DNA of 5,287 nucleotides. It comes from an uncultured Gemmiger sp. GTDB lineage: Bacteria > Bacillota > Clostridia > Oscillospirales > Ruminococcaceae. The stretch covers positions 1 through 5,287 of the forward strand of contig CAUEKL010000170.1 of assembly GCA_959018215.1 (NCBI GenBank), read 5' to 3'. Positions 1 to 4,992 of the stretch are shown in pieces. The position numbers and the translations under genes were made by a program. Within the stretch, counting starts at the first letter, position 1; every line of letters starts with the position of its first letter. Under the pieces are notes generated by a model. The model was not told the origin of the DNA. It saw nothing but the letters and a program-made list of their open reading frames with translations, and did no database searches.

Positions 1-137
1 ACACCAACTGCGAGGATATGCCCAAGGTCATGAAGGGCCTGGGCACCGCGATCATCTCCACTTCCAAAGGCGTCATGACCGACAAGGCTGCCCGTGCTGC
101 CCATGTCGGCGGTGAAGTGCTCGCCTTTGTGTGGTAA
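1..137 (+). CDS. rpsH: 30S ribosomal protein S8, C-terminal part (5' truncated by window)
   Basis: The last 44 residues of ribosomal protein S8 are read in the frame whose first full codon is at position 3, ending at TAA 135-137. S8 is a primary 16S rRNA-binding protein of the small-subunit platform. In many bacteria it also represses the spc operon by binding its mRNA; the operator would lie upstream and cannot be seen here. The fragment carries the S8 family signature almost intact: G-T-A-I-I-S-T-S-K-G-V-M at fragment residues 14-25, followed by TDKAAR. It ends in the typical GGEVLxxVW terminus. The next gene, rplF, follows after 18 nt, which fits the usual order rpsH-rplF-rplR-rpsE. Only the N-terminal part is missing, because the window begins inside the gene. 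Nothing suggests that the gene itself is broken. Confidence 0.96.
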   Translation, partial: TNCEDMPKVMKGLGTAIISTSKGVMTDKAARAAHVGGEVLAFVW

Positions 138-155
138 GAAAGGGGCTAGAAGACA

Positions 156-704
156 ATGTCGAGAATTGGAAGAAAACCCATCGTCATTCCTGCGGGTGTT
201 GATGTGAAGATCGACGAGGCCGAACACACCATCACCGTGAAAGGCCCCAAGGGTACCCTGCATTCCAAATATCATCCCATGATGACCGTCAAGGTCGAGG
301 GCAATGAAATTTTGGTTACCCGCCCCAATGACGAAAAACAGGCCCGCAGCCTGCACGGCCTGACCCGTACCAACATCCACAACATGGTTGTTGGCGTGAC
401 CGAAGGCTTCCGCAAGGATATGGAGATCCAGGGCGTCGGCTACCGCTGCGCCAAGCAGGGCAAGACCCTGACCCTGACCCTGGGCTTCTCTCACCCGGTC
501 AACGTCGAAGAGACCGACACCATCCAGATCGAGGTCAAGGACGCTCTGCACTTCAGCATCGTCGGCATCGACAAGCAGGAAGTCGGTCAGTTCGCTGCCG
601 AAGTCCGCGGCAAGCGTCCGCCGGAACCCTACAAGGGCAAGGGCATTCGCTACGTTGGCGAGTATGTCATCCGCAAGGAAGGCAAAGCCGGTAAAGGCAA
701 ATAA
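156..704 (+). CDS. rplF: 50S ribosomal protein L6
   Basis: L6 is a 182-residue large-subunit protein, close to the usual length of about 177-180. It binds 23S rRNA near the sarcin-ricin loop and the factor-binding region. The N-terminus MSRIGRKPI and the following VKGPKGTL stretch are characteristic. The family signature PEPYKGKGI lies at residues 156-164, and the tail is Lys/Gly-rich. The family folds as two related alpha/beta domains, here roughly residues 1-82 and 83-170. The ATG at 156 is supported by an AAAGGGG ribosome binding site at 139-145. The gene ends in tandem in-frame stops, TAA 702-704 then TAG 705-707, and the second merges into the rplR ribosome binding site. Codons 3 and 6 are AGA, a codon otherwise almost absent from the window. 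Confidence 0.98.
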   Translation: MSRIGRKPIVIPAGVDVKIDEAEHTITVKGPKGTLHSKYHPMMTVKVEGNEILVTRPNDEKQARSLHGLTRTNIHNMVVGVTEGFRKDMEIQGVGYRCAKQGKTLTLTLGFSHPVNVEETDTIQIEVKDALHFSIVGIDKQEVGQFAAEVRGKRPPEPYKGKGIRYVGEYVIRKEGKAGKGK

Positions 705-713
705 TAGGAGGGG
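705..713 (+). promoter_or_regulatory. rplR ribosome binding site fused to a second stop codon
   Basis: The sequence TAGGAGGGG follows the rplF TAA directly. Its first three bases form a second in-frame stop for rplF, and AGGAGGGG at 706-713 is a strong Shine-Dalgarno sequence ending 9 nt before the rplR ATG at 723. Confidence 0.85.
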
Positions 714-722
714 AGAAACATT

Positions 723-1082
723 ATGGTCAACAAGGCTGATAAGAACGAAGCTCGTCTTCGCCGTCACCGCCGCGTCCGCGGCAAGATCAGCGGCACGGCC
801 GAGCGTCCTCGTCTGGATGTTTTCCGCTCTGCCAAGCACATCTACGTTCAGGTCATCGATGACGTTGCCGGCGTGACTCTGGCAGCTGCTTCCACCCTGG
901 ACAAGGACTTTGAGGACTACGGCGGCAACGTCGAAGCCGCCAAGAAGGTCGGCGCCGCCATCGCTAAGAAATGCCTGGACAAGGGCATTACCGAAGTGGT
1001 CTATGACCGCGGCGGTTTCGTCTACCACGGCCGCGTGAAGGCTCTCGCTGAGGGCGCCCGCGAAGCCGGTCTGAAACTGTAA
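723..1082 (+). CDS. rplR: 50S ribosomal protein L18
   Basis: L18 has 119 residues here, a normal length for the family (about 117-122). It binds 5S rRNA together with L5 and anchors it in the central protuberance of the large subunit. The basic N-terminal arm with RLRRHRRVRGK at residues 11-21 is the typical RNA-binding tail. The core shows the family blocks RPRLDVFRSxKHIYVQVIDD (28-47) and YDRGGFVYHGRVKALAE (94-110), ending in AREAGLKL. The ATG at 723 sits 9 nt after the AGGAGGGG site. The stop TAA at 1080-1082 is part of the sequence TAAGGAGGG, so the end of this gene overlaps the ribosome binding site of rpsE. I see no unusual residue. Confidence 0.98.
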   Translation: MVNKADKNEARLRRHRRVRGKISGTAERPRLDVFRSAKHIYVQVIDDVAGVTLAAASTLDKDFEDYGGNVEAAKKVGAAIAKKCLDKGITEVVYDRGGFVYHGRVKALAEGAREAGLKL

Positions 1083-1088
1083 GGAGGG
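1080..1088 (+). promoter_or_regulatory. rpsE ribosome binding site overlapping rplR stop
   Basis: TAAGGAGGG joins the rplR stop codon (1080-1082) to a near-perfect Shine-Dalgarno sequence. It ends 7 nt before the ATG at 1096. This spacing favours that ATG over the downstream in-frame ATGs at 1102 and 1132. Confidence 0.88.
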
Positions 1089-1095
1089 ATCGAAC

Positions 1096-1602
1096 ATGGC
1101 CATGCAGAGAAACAGAGAACAAGATGACGGCATGATCACCAAGGTCGTCTCCATCAACCGCGTTTCCAAGACCGTCAAGGGCGGCCGCGTTATGAAGTTC
1201 GCCGCCCTGATCGTCGTCGGCGACGGCAAGGGCAACATCGGCTACGGCGTCGGCAAGTCCGGCGAAGTTCCCGAGGCCATCCGCAAGGGCGAAGGTGCTG
1301 CCAAGAAGAACATGCACAAGATCGCTCTGAAGGGCACCACCATCCCGCACGAGATCGTCGGCGAGTTTGGCGCCGGCCGCGTGCTGATGCGTCCCGCCGC
1401 TCCCGGTACCGGCGTTATCGCCGGCGGCCCGGTCCGTGCGGTTCTGGAATGCGCCGGCATCAAGGACATCCGTACCAAGAGCCTGCGTTCCAACAATCCG
1501 ATCAACGTTACCGCCGCGACCTTCGCCGGCCTGTGCGGTCTGACCGACGCCGAGTCTGTTGCTGCCAAGCGCGGCAAGACCGTCGCCGAGATCCTGGGCT
1601 AA
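1096..1602 (+). CDS. rpsE: 30S ribosomal protein S5
   Basis: S5 has 168 residues, against 167 in E. coli. It lies near the decoding centre and the mRNA entry site, where it contributes to decoding accuracy and mRNA unwinding. The N-terminal double-stranded-RNA-binding-like domain contains NRVSKTVKGGR at residues 21-31, the loop where known spectinomycin-resistance mutations fall. It matches the wild-type E. coli form, so no resistance change is visible. Next comes the S5 signature around residues 35-55 (AALIVVGDGKGNIGYG) and then the C-terminal domain with PGTGVIAGGPVRAVLE (103-118), SNNPINV (132-138) and AAKRGKTVAEIL (156-167). Codons 5 and 7 are AGA. One mild oddity is R131 in KSLRSNN, where glycine is common. 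The start is fixed by the well-placed site at 1083-1088. Confidence 0.98.
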   Translation: MAMQRNREQDDGMITKVVSINRVSKTVKGGRVMKFAALIVVGDGKGNIGYGVGKSGEVPEAIRKGEGAAKKNMHKIALKGTTIPHEIVGEFGAGRVLMRPAAPGTGVIAGGPVRAVLECAGIKDIRTKSLRSNNPINVTAATFAGLCGLTDAESVAAKRGKTVAEILG

Positions 1603-1608
1603 GGAGGG
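1600..1608 (+). promoter_or_regulatory. rpmD ribosome binding site overlapping rpsE stop
   Basis: TAAGGAGGG, identical to the rplR-rpsE junction, combines the rpsE stop (1600-1602) with a Shine-Dalgarno sequence. It ends 9 nt before the rpmD ATG at 1618. Confidence 0.88.
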
Positions 1609-1617
1609 CGCTGAATC

Positions 1618-1797
1618 ATGGAAAAACTGAGCATCCGTCTTGCCAAGAGCCTGATCGGCCGCGGCAAAGAGCAGATTTCCGTCGCGAAGTCTTTGGGCCT
1701 GCATCGTCCGGGTGACGTTGTCGAACAGCCTGACAACGCCGCTACTGCCGGTAAGATCGCCAAGATCTCTCACCTGGTCGTTGTGACCAAGCTGTAA
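1618..1797 (+). CDS. rpmD: 50S ribosomal protein L30
   Basis: This is a short gene of 59 residues, the usual length of bacterial L30 (about 58-60). I translated it directly: it starts MEKLSIRLAKSLIGRGKEQ and ends KISHLVVVTKL. The opening beta strand followed by KSLIGR (residues 10-15), the VAKSLGLHRPG segment (22-32) and the C-terminal GKIxKISHLV block (45-54) are the L30 landmarks. L30 is a small globular protein that contacts 23S rRNA at the subunit surface. It is absent from some bacteria but usual in Bacillota. It sits exactly where expected between rpsE and rplO. The TAAGGAGGG site upstream supports the ATG at 1618, and the gap to rplO is only 13 nt. Confidence 0.97.
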   Translation: MEKLSIRLAKSLIGRGKEQISVAKSLGLHRPGDVVEQPDNAATAGKIAKISHLVVVTKL

Positions 1798-1804
1798 TGG
1801 AGGT
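1798..1804 (+). promoter_or_regulatory. rplO ribosome binding site
   Basis: TGGAGGT lies immediately after the rpmD TAA and ends 6 nt before the rplO ATG at 1811. It fills half of the 13-nt gap between the genes. Confidence 0.8.
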
Positions 1805-1810
1805 GCAAGC

Positions 1811-2248
1811 ATGAAGCTTCATGAACTGAACGCGCCCAAGGGCGCCCGCAAGGCCGTTACCCGCAAGGGCCGCGGCGCGGGTTCCGGCAATGGTAAGACT
1901 GCCGGCTACGGCCACAAGGGCCAGAAAGCCCGTTCCGGTGTCAAGAAGGCCGGTTTCGAAGGCGGCCAGATGCCGCTGCAGCGCCGTCTGCCGAAGCGCG
2001 GCTTCAACAACATTTTCGCTACCAAGTATGTCACCATCAAGGTTTCCGACCTTGAAAAGTTTGAGGCCGGCGCTACTGTTGACGCCGCCGCCCTGCTGGA
2101 AAAGGGCATCATCTCCCGCACCCTGGACGGCGTCAAGGTCCTGGGCAACGGCGAGCTGACCAAGGCTCTCAATGTCCAGGTCGCGGCCTACACGGCCTCT
2201 GCCAAGGAAAAAATCGAGAAGGCAGGCGGGAAAGCTGAGGTGATCTAA
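1811..2248 (+). CDS. rplO: 50S ribosomal protein L15
   Basis: L15 has 145 residues, a normal length (144 in E. coli). It is an assembly protein that threads a long Gly/Lys/Arg-rich N-terminal arm into 23S rRNA. The arm is visible at residues 18-67: RKGRGAGSGNGKTAG, GHKGQKARSG, FEGGQMPLQRRLPKRGF. The globular C-terminal domain carries the family signature from KVLGNGELTKAL (109-120) to IEKAGG (135-140). One small departure is Tyr33 in GKTAGYGHKGQ, where Arg or Lys is more common as far as I recall. The gene ends GAG GTG ATC TAA (Glu-Val-Ile-stop), and the GAGGTGATC also serves as the Shine-Dalgarno sequence of secY. Only one nucleotide separates the two genes, so their translation is probably coupled. 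Confidence 0.98.
   Translation: MKLHELNAPKGARKAVTRKGRGAGSGNGKTAGYGHKGQKARSGVKKAGFEGGQMPLQRRLPKRGFNNIFATKYVTIKVSDLEKFEAGATVDAAALLEKGIISRTLDGVKVLGNGELTKALNVQVAAYTASAKEKIEKAGGKAEVI
2237..2245 (+). promoter_or_regulatory. secY ribosome binding site inside rplO
   Basis: GAGGTGATC is complementary to nine bases near the 3' end of a standard 16S rRNA (GAUCACCUC). It encodes the last three residues of L15 and ends 4 nt before the GTG start of secY at 2250. The GAGG core ends 9 nt before that start, which is ordinary spacing. This site decides the secY start. Confidence 0.82.
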
Positions 2249-2249
2249 G

Positions 2250-3530
2250 GTGTTCGAAACGTTCCGCAATGCCTGGAAGATCGACGATCTGCGCAAGCGT
2301 CTTCTGTACACGCTGCTGATCCTGGTCCTCTTCCGTCTGGGCTGTGCGATTCCGGTACCTTATATCACCGCTGGCAATCTCAAAGACATGTTCGACACCA
2401 CCGGCAGCATGCTGACCTACCTGGACATGATGTCCGGTAACGCGCTCAGCCAGTGTGCGATCTTCGCGTTGGGCGTTCAGCCGTATATCAACGCGTCCAT
2501 CATCGTGCAGCTGCTGACTGTCGCCATTCCCTACCTGGAGAACCTTTCCAAGGAAGGGGAGGAGGGGCGGCGCAAGCTGACCCGAATCACCAACTATGTG
2601 GGCGCCGGCATCGCTCTGATGCTGTCCATCGCCTACTACTTCATCCTGCGCCGCAGCTCTGCGCTGGAGTACACCGATGGCTTTGCCGGTGTGTTCACCG
2701 CCATCGTCATCGTGCTGTGCTTCACCGCCGGCAGCCAGCTGGTTACCTGGATGGGCAACCAGATTGACTCCAAGGGCATCGGCAATGGTGTGTCCCTGCT
2801 GATCTTCGCCGGCATCGTGGCCAACTGGTCCCGTGTGCTGACCATGGTCCAGGGCGTTCTCACCGCAGCCCAGACCTCCAGTGGGTATTACTTCCTGCTG
2901 CCGGCCATTCTGGTGCTGGCCATCGTCGCGGTCATCTTCGTGGTCATCCTGACCAACGCGGAGCGCCGCATCCCGGTACAGTATGCCAAGCGTGTGGTTG
3001 GCCGTAAGATGTACGGCGGCCAGGCAAGCTACATCCCCATCAAGGTGAATATGTCCGGCGTTATGCCCGTCATCTTCGCCATGACGCTGTGCAGCCTGCC
3101 CAACATGATCGGCAGCTTCCTGGGCTGGACCGACAACATCTTCTTCCAGGTGTTCAACTACACCAGCCCCGTGTACCTGGTGGCCTATGTGCTGCTGATC
3201 ATCGGTTTCAACTACTTCTATGTTGCGATCCAGTACAACCCCATCGACATCAGCAATCAGCTGCGCAAGAACAACGGTACCATCCCGGGCATCCGCCCCG
3301 GCAAGCCCACCAGCGACTTCATCACCAAGACCCTGCAGAAGATCACTTTGATCGGCGGCATCTTCCTGGCCATCGTCGCGGGCCTGCCCATTGTGCTGGG
3401 TGATCTGACTCACATCTCCATCCAGCTCGGCGGTACCAGCCTGCTGATCGTGGTTGGTGTTGCACTCGACACCGCCCGTTCTCTGGAAGGCTATATGACC
3501 GCCCGTCATCACAAAGGCTTTTTGGAATAA
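2250..3530 (+). CDS. secY: Protein translocase subunit SecY
   Basis: SecY (426 residues; about 430 in Bacillus) is the channel of the Sec translocon in the cytoplasmic membrane. It works with SecE, SecG and SecA. Ten hydrophobic segments can be followed, starting around residues 18-38, 70-96, 115-133, 147-165, 178-195, 215-236, 268-291, 307-328, 365-384 and 393-409. The plug/TM2 region has GVQPYINASIIVQLL (75-89), matching the SecY signature. The C4-C5 loop has ERRIPVQYAKRVVGR (238-252). The C5 loop has PGIRPG (346-351), whose Arg349 corresponds to the E. coli Arg357 needed for SecA-driven transport. The C-terminus GYMTARHHKGFLE is typical. The start is GTG at 2250, one nucleotide after rplO, with its ribosome binding site in rplO; the next in-frame ATG is too far into the protein. 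Residues 101-107 are encoded by a very purine-rich stretch. Confidence 0.97.
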   Translation: MFETFRNAWKIDDLRKRLLYTLLILVLFRLGCAIPVPYITAGNLKDMFDTTGSMLTYLDMMSGNALSQCAIFALGVQPYINASIIVQLLTVAIPYLENLSKEGEEGRRKLTRITNYVGAGIALMLSIAYYFILRRSSALEYTDGFAGVFTAIVIVLCFTAGSQLVTWMGNQIDSKGIGNGVSLLIFAGIVANWSRVLTMVQGVLTAAQTSSGYYFLLPAILVLAIVAVIFVVILTNAERRIPVQYAKRVVGRKMYGGQASYIPIKVNMSGVMPVIFAMTLCSLPNMIGSFLGWTDNIFFQVFNYTSPVYLVAYVLLIIGFNYFYVAIQYNPIDISNQLRKNNGTIPGIRPGKPTSDFITKTLQKITLIGGIFLAIVAGLPIVLGDLTHISIQLGGTSLLIVVGVALDTARSLEGYMTARHHKGFLE

Positions 3531-3578
3531 CAGCGGATGGCTGCCAAAAGGCAGCCGACAGGAAAGGGGAAACGACAT
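3531..3578 (+). other. secY-adk intergenic spacer with hairpin
   Basis: This 48-nt gap is the longest in the window. It holds a perfect inverted repeat, GGCTGCC (3539-3545), loop AAAA (3546-3549), GGCAGCC (3550-3556). A possible T-G pair at 3538/3557 would extend the stem to 8 bp. No T run follows on either strand, so it is not a classical intrinsic terminator. It ends about 6 nt before the adk ribosome binding site. Possible roles are mRNA processing or stability, transcriptional pausing, or tuning of adk translation; the sequence does not decide between them. Confidence 0.7.
3563..3570 (+). promoter_or_regulatory. adk ribosome binding site
   Basis: AAAGGGGA ends 8 nt before the ATG at 3579. 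It selects that ATG over the in-frame ATG at 3537, which would add 14 residues unlike any adenylate kinase N-terminus and would start just beside the hairpin. Confidence 0.8.
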
Positions 3579-4211
3579 ATGAAACTGATCCTTTTGGGCG
3601 CCCCCGGCGCCGGCAAAGGCACCCAGGCAGAGATCCTCTGCGATAAGCTGGGTATCCCCACCATTTCCACCGGCAACATCCTGCGTGCCGCCGTCAAGGA
3701 CGGCACCCCGATGGGCCTCAAAGCCAAAAGTTTTATGGACGCGGGTGCGCTGGTCCCGGATGATGTCATTGTGGGCATCGTGAAGGAACGCCTGGCGCAG
3801 CCCGACTGTGCCGGCGGTTTCATCCTGGACGGTATGCCGCGCACCATCGCGCAGGGCGAAGCTCTGGAAGCCATGGGCGTGGAGATCGACAAGGTACTGA
3901 ACCTGACCGTTGCTGACGAAGCTATCATGGAGCGTATGAGCGGTCGCCGCGTCTGCGCAAAGTGCGGCGCCAGCTACCATATCAAGAATAAGCCCAGCGC
4001 CAAGCCGGGCGTTTGCGATCGGTGCGGCGGGGAACTGGTCATCCGCAAGGATGACGAGCCCGCCACCGTGCTGGACCGTCTGAAAGCGTATCACGAACAG
4101 ACCGAGCCTCTTGTGGCCTTCTACCGCGAACGCGGCAAACTGGTGGAGATCCCGGATCAGGGTTCCATCGAAGGCACCACTGCGCTGATCCTCAAAGAGT
4201 TGGAGGCATAA
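3579..4211 (+). CDS. adk: Adenylate kinase (long form, Zn-binding LID)
   Basis: This cytoplasmic enzyme catalyses AMP + ATP = 2 ADP. From the ATG at 3579 it has 210 residues, a long-form length. The protein starts MKLILLGAPGAGKGTQ, with the P-loop GAPGAGKGT at 7-15. The AMP-binding region follows with STGNILRAA (30-38), and the family signature appears as FILDGMPRTIAQ (81-92). The LID domain (about 122-160) has C126xxC129 and C146xxC149, a four-cysteine zinc site as in many Gram-positive enzymes. Arg124 (or Arg123), Arg156 and Arg167 match the usual nucleotide-binding arginines. Two departures are Met86 where the signature has Phe/Tyr/Ile (DGMPR) and Asn33 where Asp is usual (TGD). Catalytic Lys13 and Arg88 are present, so activity is expected. 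The gene overlaps the map ribosome binding site at its 3' end. Confidence 0.96.
   Translation: MKLILLGAPGAGKGTQAEILCDKLGIPTISTGNILRAAVKDGTPMGLKAKSFMDAGALVPDDVIVGIVKERLAQPDCAGGFILDGMPRTIAQGEALEAMGVEIDKVLNLTVADEAIMERMSGRRVCAKCGASYHIKNKPSAKPGVCDRCGGELVIRKDDEPATVLDRLKAYHEQTEPLVAFYRERGKLVEIPDQGSIEGTTALILKELEA
4201..4206 (+). promoter_or_regulatory. map ribosome binding site inside adk
   Basis: TGGAGG lies in the final codons of adk (Leu-Glu region) and ends 12 nt before the map ATG at 4219. The spacing is longer than at the other genes here, but the 7-nt intergenic gap (CGCACCC) offers no other site. Confidence 0.65.
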
Positions 4212-4218
4212 CGCACCC

Positions 4219-4992
4219 ATGATCCAAATCAAAAACGCTGCCGAGATCGAGAAAATGCGCCGCGCCTGCGCCATCAGCGCGGCGGCGCTCAAGGCGGGCG
4301 GCGAAGCGATCGAGCCGGGGATTTCCACGGCGGAGATCGACAAGATTATCTACGACTTTATCGTGCGCCACGGCGCAAGACCGAATTTCCTGCATCTGTA
4401 CGGATTTCCGGCCACCGCCTGCATCAGCGTCAACGACACCGTGATCCACGGCATCCCCAGCCGCGACCAGAAGATCCGCCCCGGTGATATCGTCTCCATC
4501 GACACCGGCTGCAAGATCGACGGTTTCAACGGCGACAACGCCTGCACCTTTGCCTGCGGCAAGGTGGACAAGGAAGCGCAGCGTCTGCTGGATGTCACCC
4601 GCGAAAGCCTGCACCGCGGCATTGCTGCGGCCCAGGCCGGCGCGCGGATCGGCGATGTGGGCCACGCGGTGCAGAGCTATGTGGAAGAGAATGGTTTCTC
4701 GGTTGTGCGCAGCTTTGTCGGCCATGGCGTCGGCAAGGAACTGCACGAAGATCCCGAAGTTCCGAACTACGGCACCCCGGGCCGCGGACCTCGCCTGGTC
4801 CCCGGAATGTGCATCGCCATCGAGCCGATGGTGAACCAGTACAAGTACGCGGTAAAGACGTTGAAGGACGGATGGACGGTCAAGACTTGTGACGGCGGGC
4901 TGGCGGCTCATTTTGAGCACACGGTCCTCATCACCAAGGACGGGCCCGAGATCCTGACCCACGGCTGGGAGGAACCCGAATGGACTTTGTAA
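4219..4992 (+). CDS. map: Methionine aminopeptidase, type I
   Basis: This cytoplasmic metalloprotease removes the initiator methionine from new proteins when the second residue is small. It has 257 residues, a usual length for type I enzymes (264 in E. coli). The start MIQIKNAAEIEKMRRAC is the typical N-terminus. All five metal ligands of the pita-bread fold are visible: Asp95 (SIDTG), Asp106 (NGDN), His169 (VGHGVG), Glu202 (AIEPMVN) and Glu233 (FEHT). The substrate-binding His77 (VIHGIP) is also present. They sit two positions before the E. coli D97, D108, H171, E204 and E235. The last residues, HGWEEPEWTL, are encoded by DNA that also holds the ribosome binding site and start of the next gene. 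Alanine codons look richer in GCG than in the ribosomal genes, which hints at lower expression (inference). Confidence 0.97.
   Translation: MIQIKNAAEIEKMRRACAISAAALKAGGEAIEPGISTAEIDKIIYDFIVRHGARPNFLHLYGFPATACISVNDTVIHGIPSRDQKIRPGDIVSIDTGCKIDGFNGDNACTFACGKVDKEAQRLLDVTRESLHRGIAAAQAGARIGDVGHAVQSYVEENGFSVVRSFVGHGVGKELHEDPEVPNYGTPGRGPRLVPGMCIAIEPMVNQYKYAVKTLKDGWTVKTCDGGLAAHFEHTVLITKDGPEILTHGWEEPEWTL
4967..4973 (+). promoter_or_regulatory. KOW gene ribosome binding site inside map
   Basis: GGGAGGA in the map 3' end is a good Shine-Dalgarno sequence. Its GGAGG core (4968-4972) ends 7 nt before the ATG at 4980, which supports the start overlapping map by 13 nt. Confidence 0.8.

Noticed and set aside
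1089..1131. Spectinomycin-resistance type change in S5
   Set aside because: The relevant loop, NRVSKTVKGGR at residues 21-31, is identical to the susceptible E. coli form.
1102..1134. Downstream ATGs at 1102 and 1132 as alternative rpsE starts
   Set aside because: The TAAGGAGGG site is best spaced for the ATG at 1096. The ATG at 1132 would be about 36 nt further away and would shorten the N-terminus.
988..1812. Minus-strand open frame opposite rpsE and rpmD
   Set aside because: Same register artefact; the sense strand encodes clear S5 and L30.
1742..2311. Minus-strand open frame opposite rplO
   Set aside because: Same register artefact over L15; no recognisable protein features.
3539..3556. 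Intrinsic terminator after secY
   Set aside because: The stem is perfect but no T run follows on either strand, and essential operon genes continue downstream.
3537..3578. Upstream ATG at 3537 as the adk start (14 extra residues)
   Set aside because: It has no good ribosome binding site, lies at the edge of the hairpin and adds a tail absent from adenylate kinases. The ATG at 3579 has AAAGGGGA at proper spacing.
2169..4343. 724-codon open frame on the minus strand opposite secY and adk
   Set aside because: It is in exact codon register with both genes and is open only because they lack TTA, CTA and TCA codons. The translation is a His/Gln/Gly/Asp-rich string without recognisable domains.
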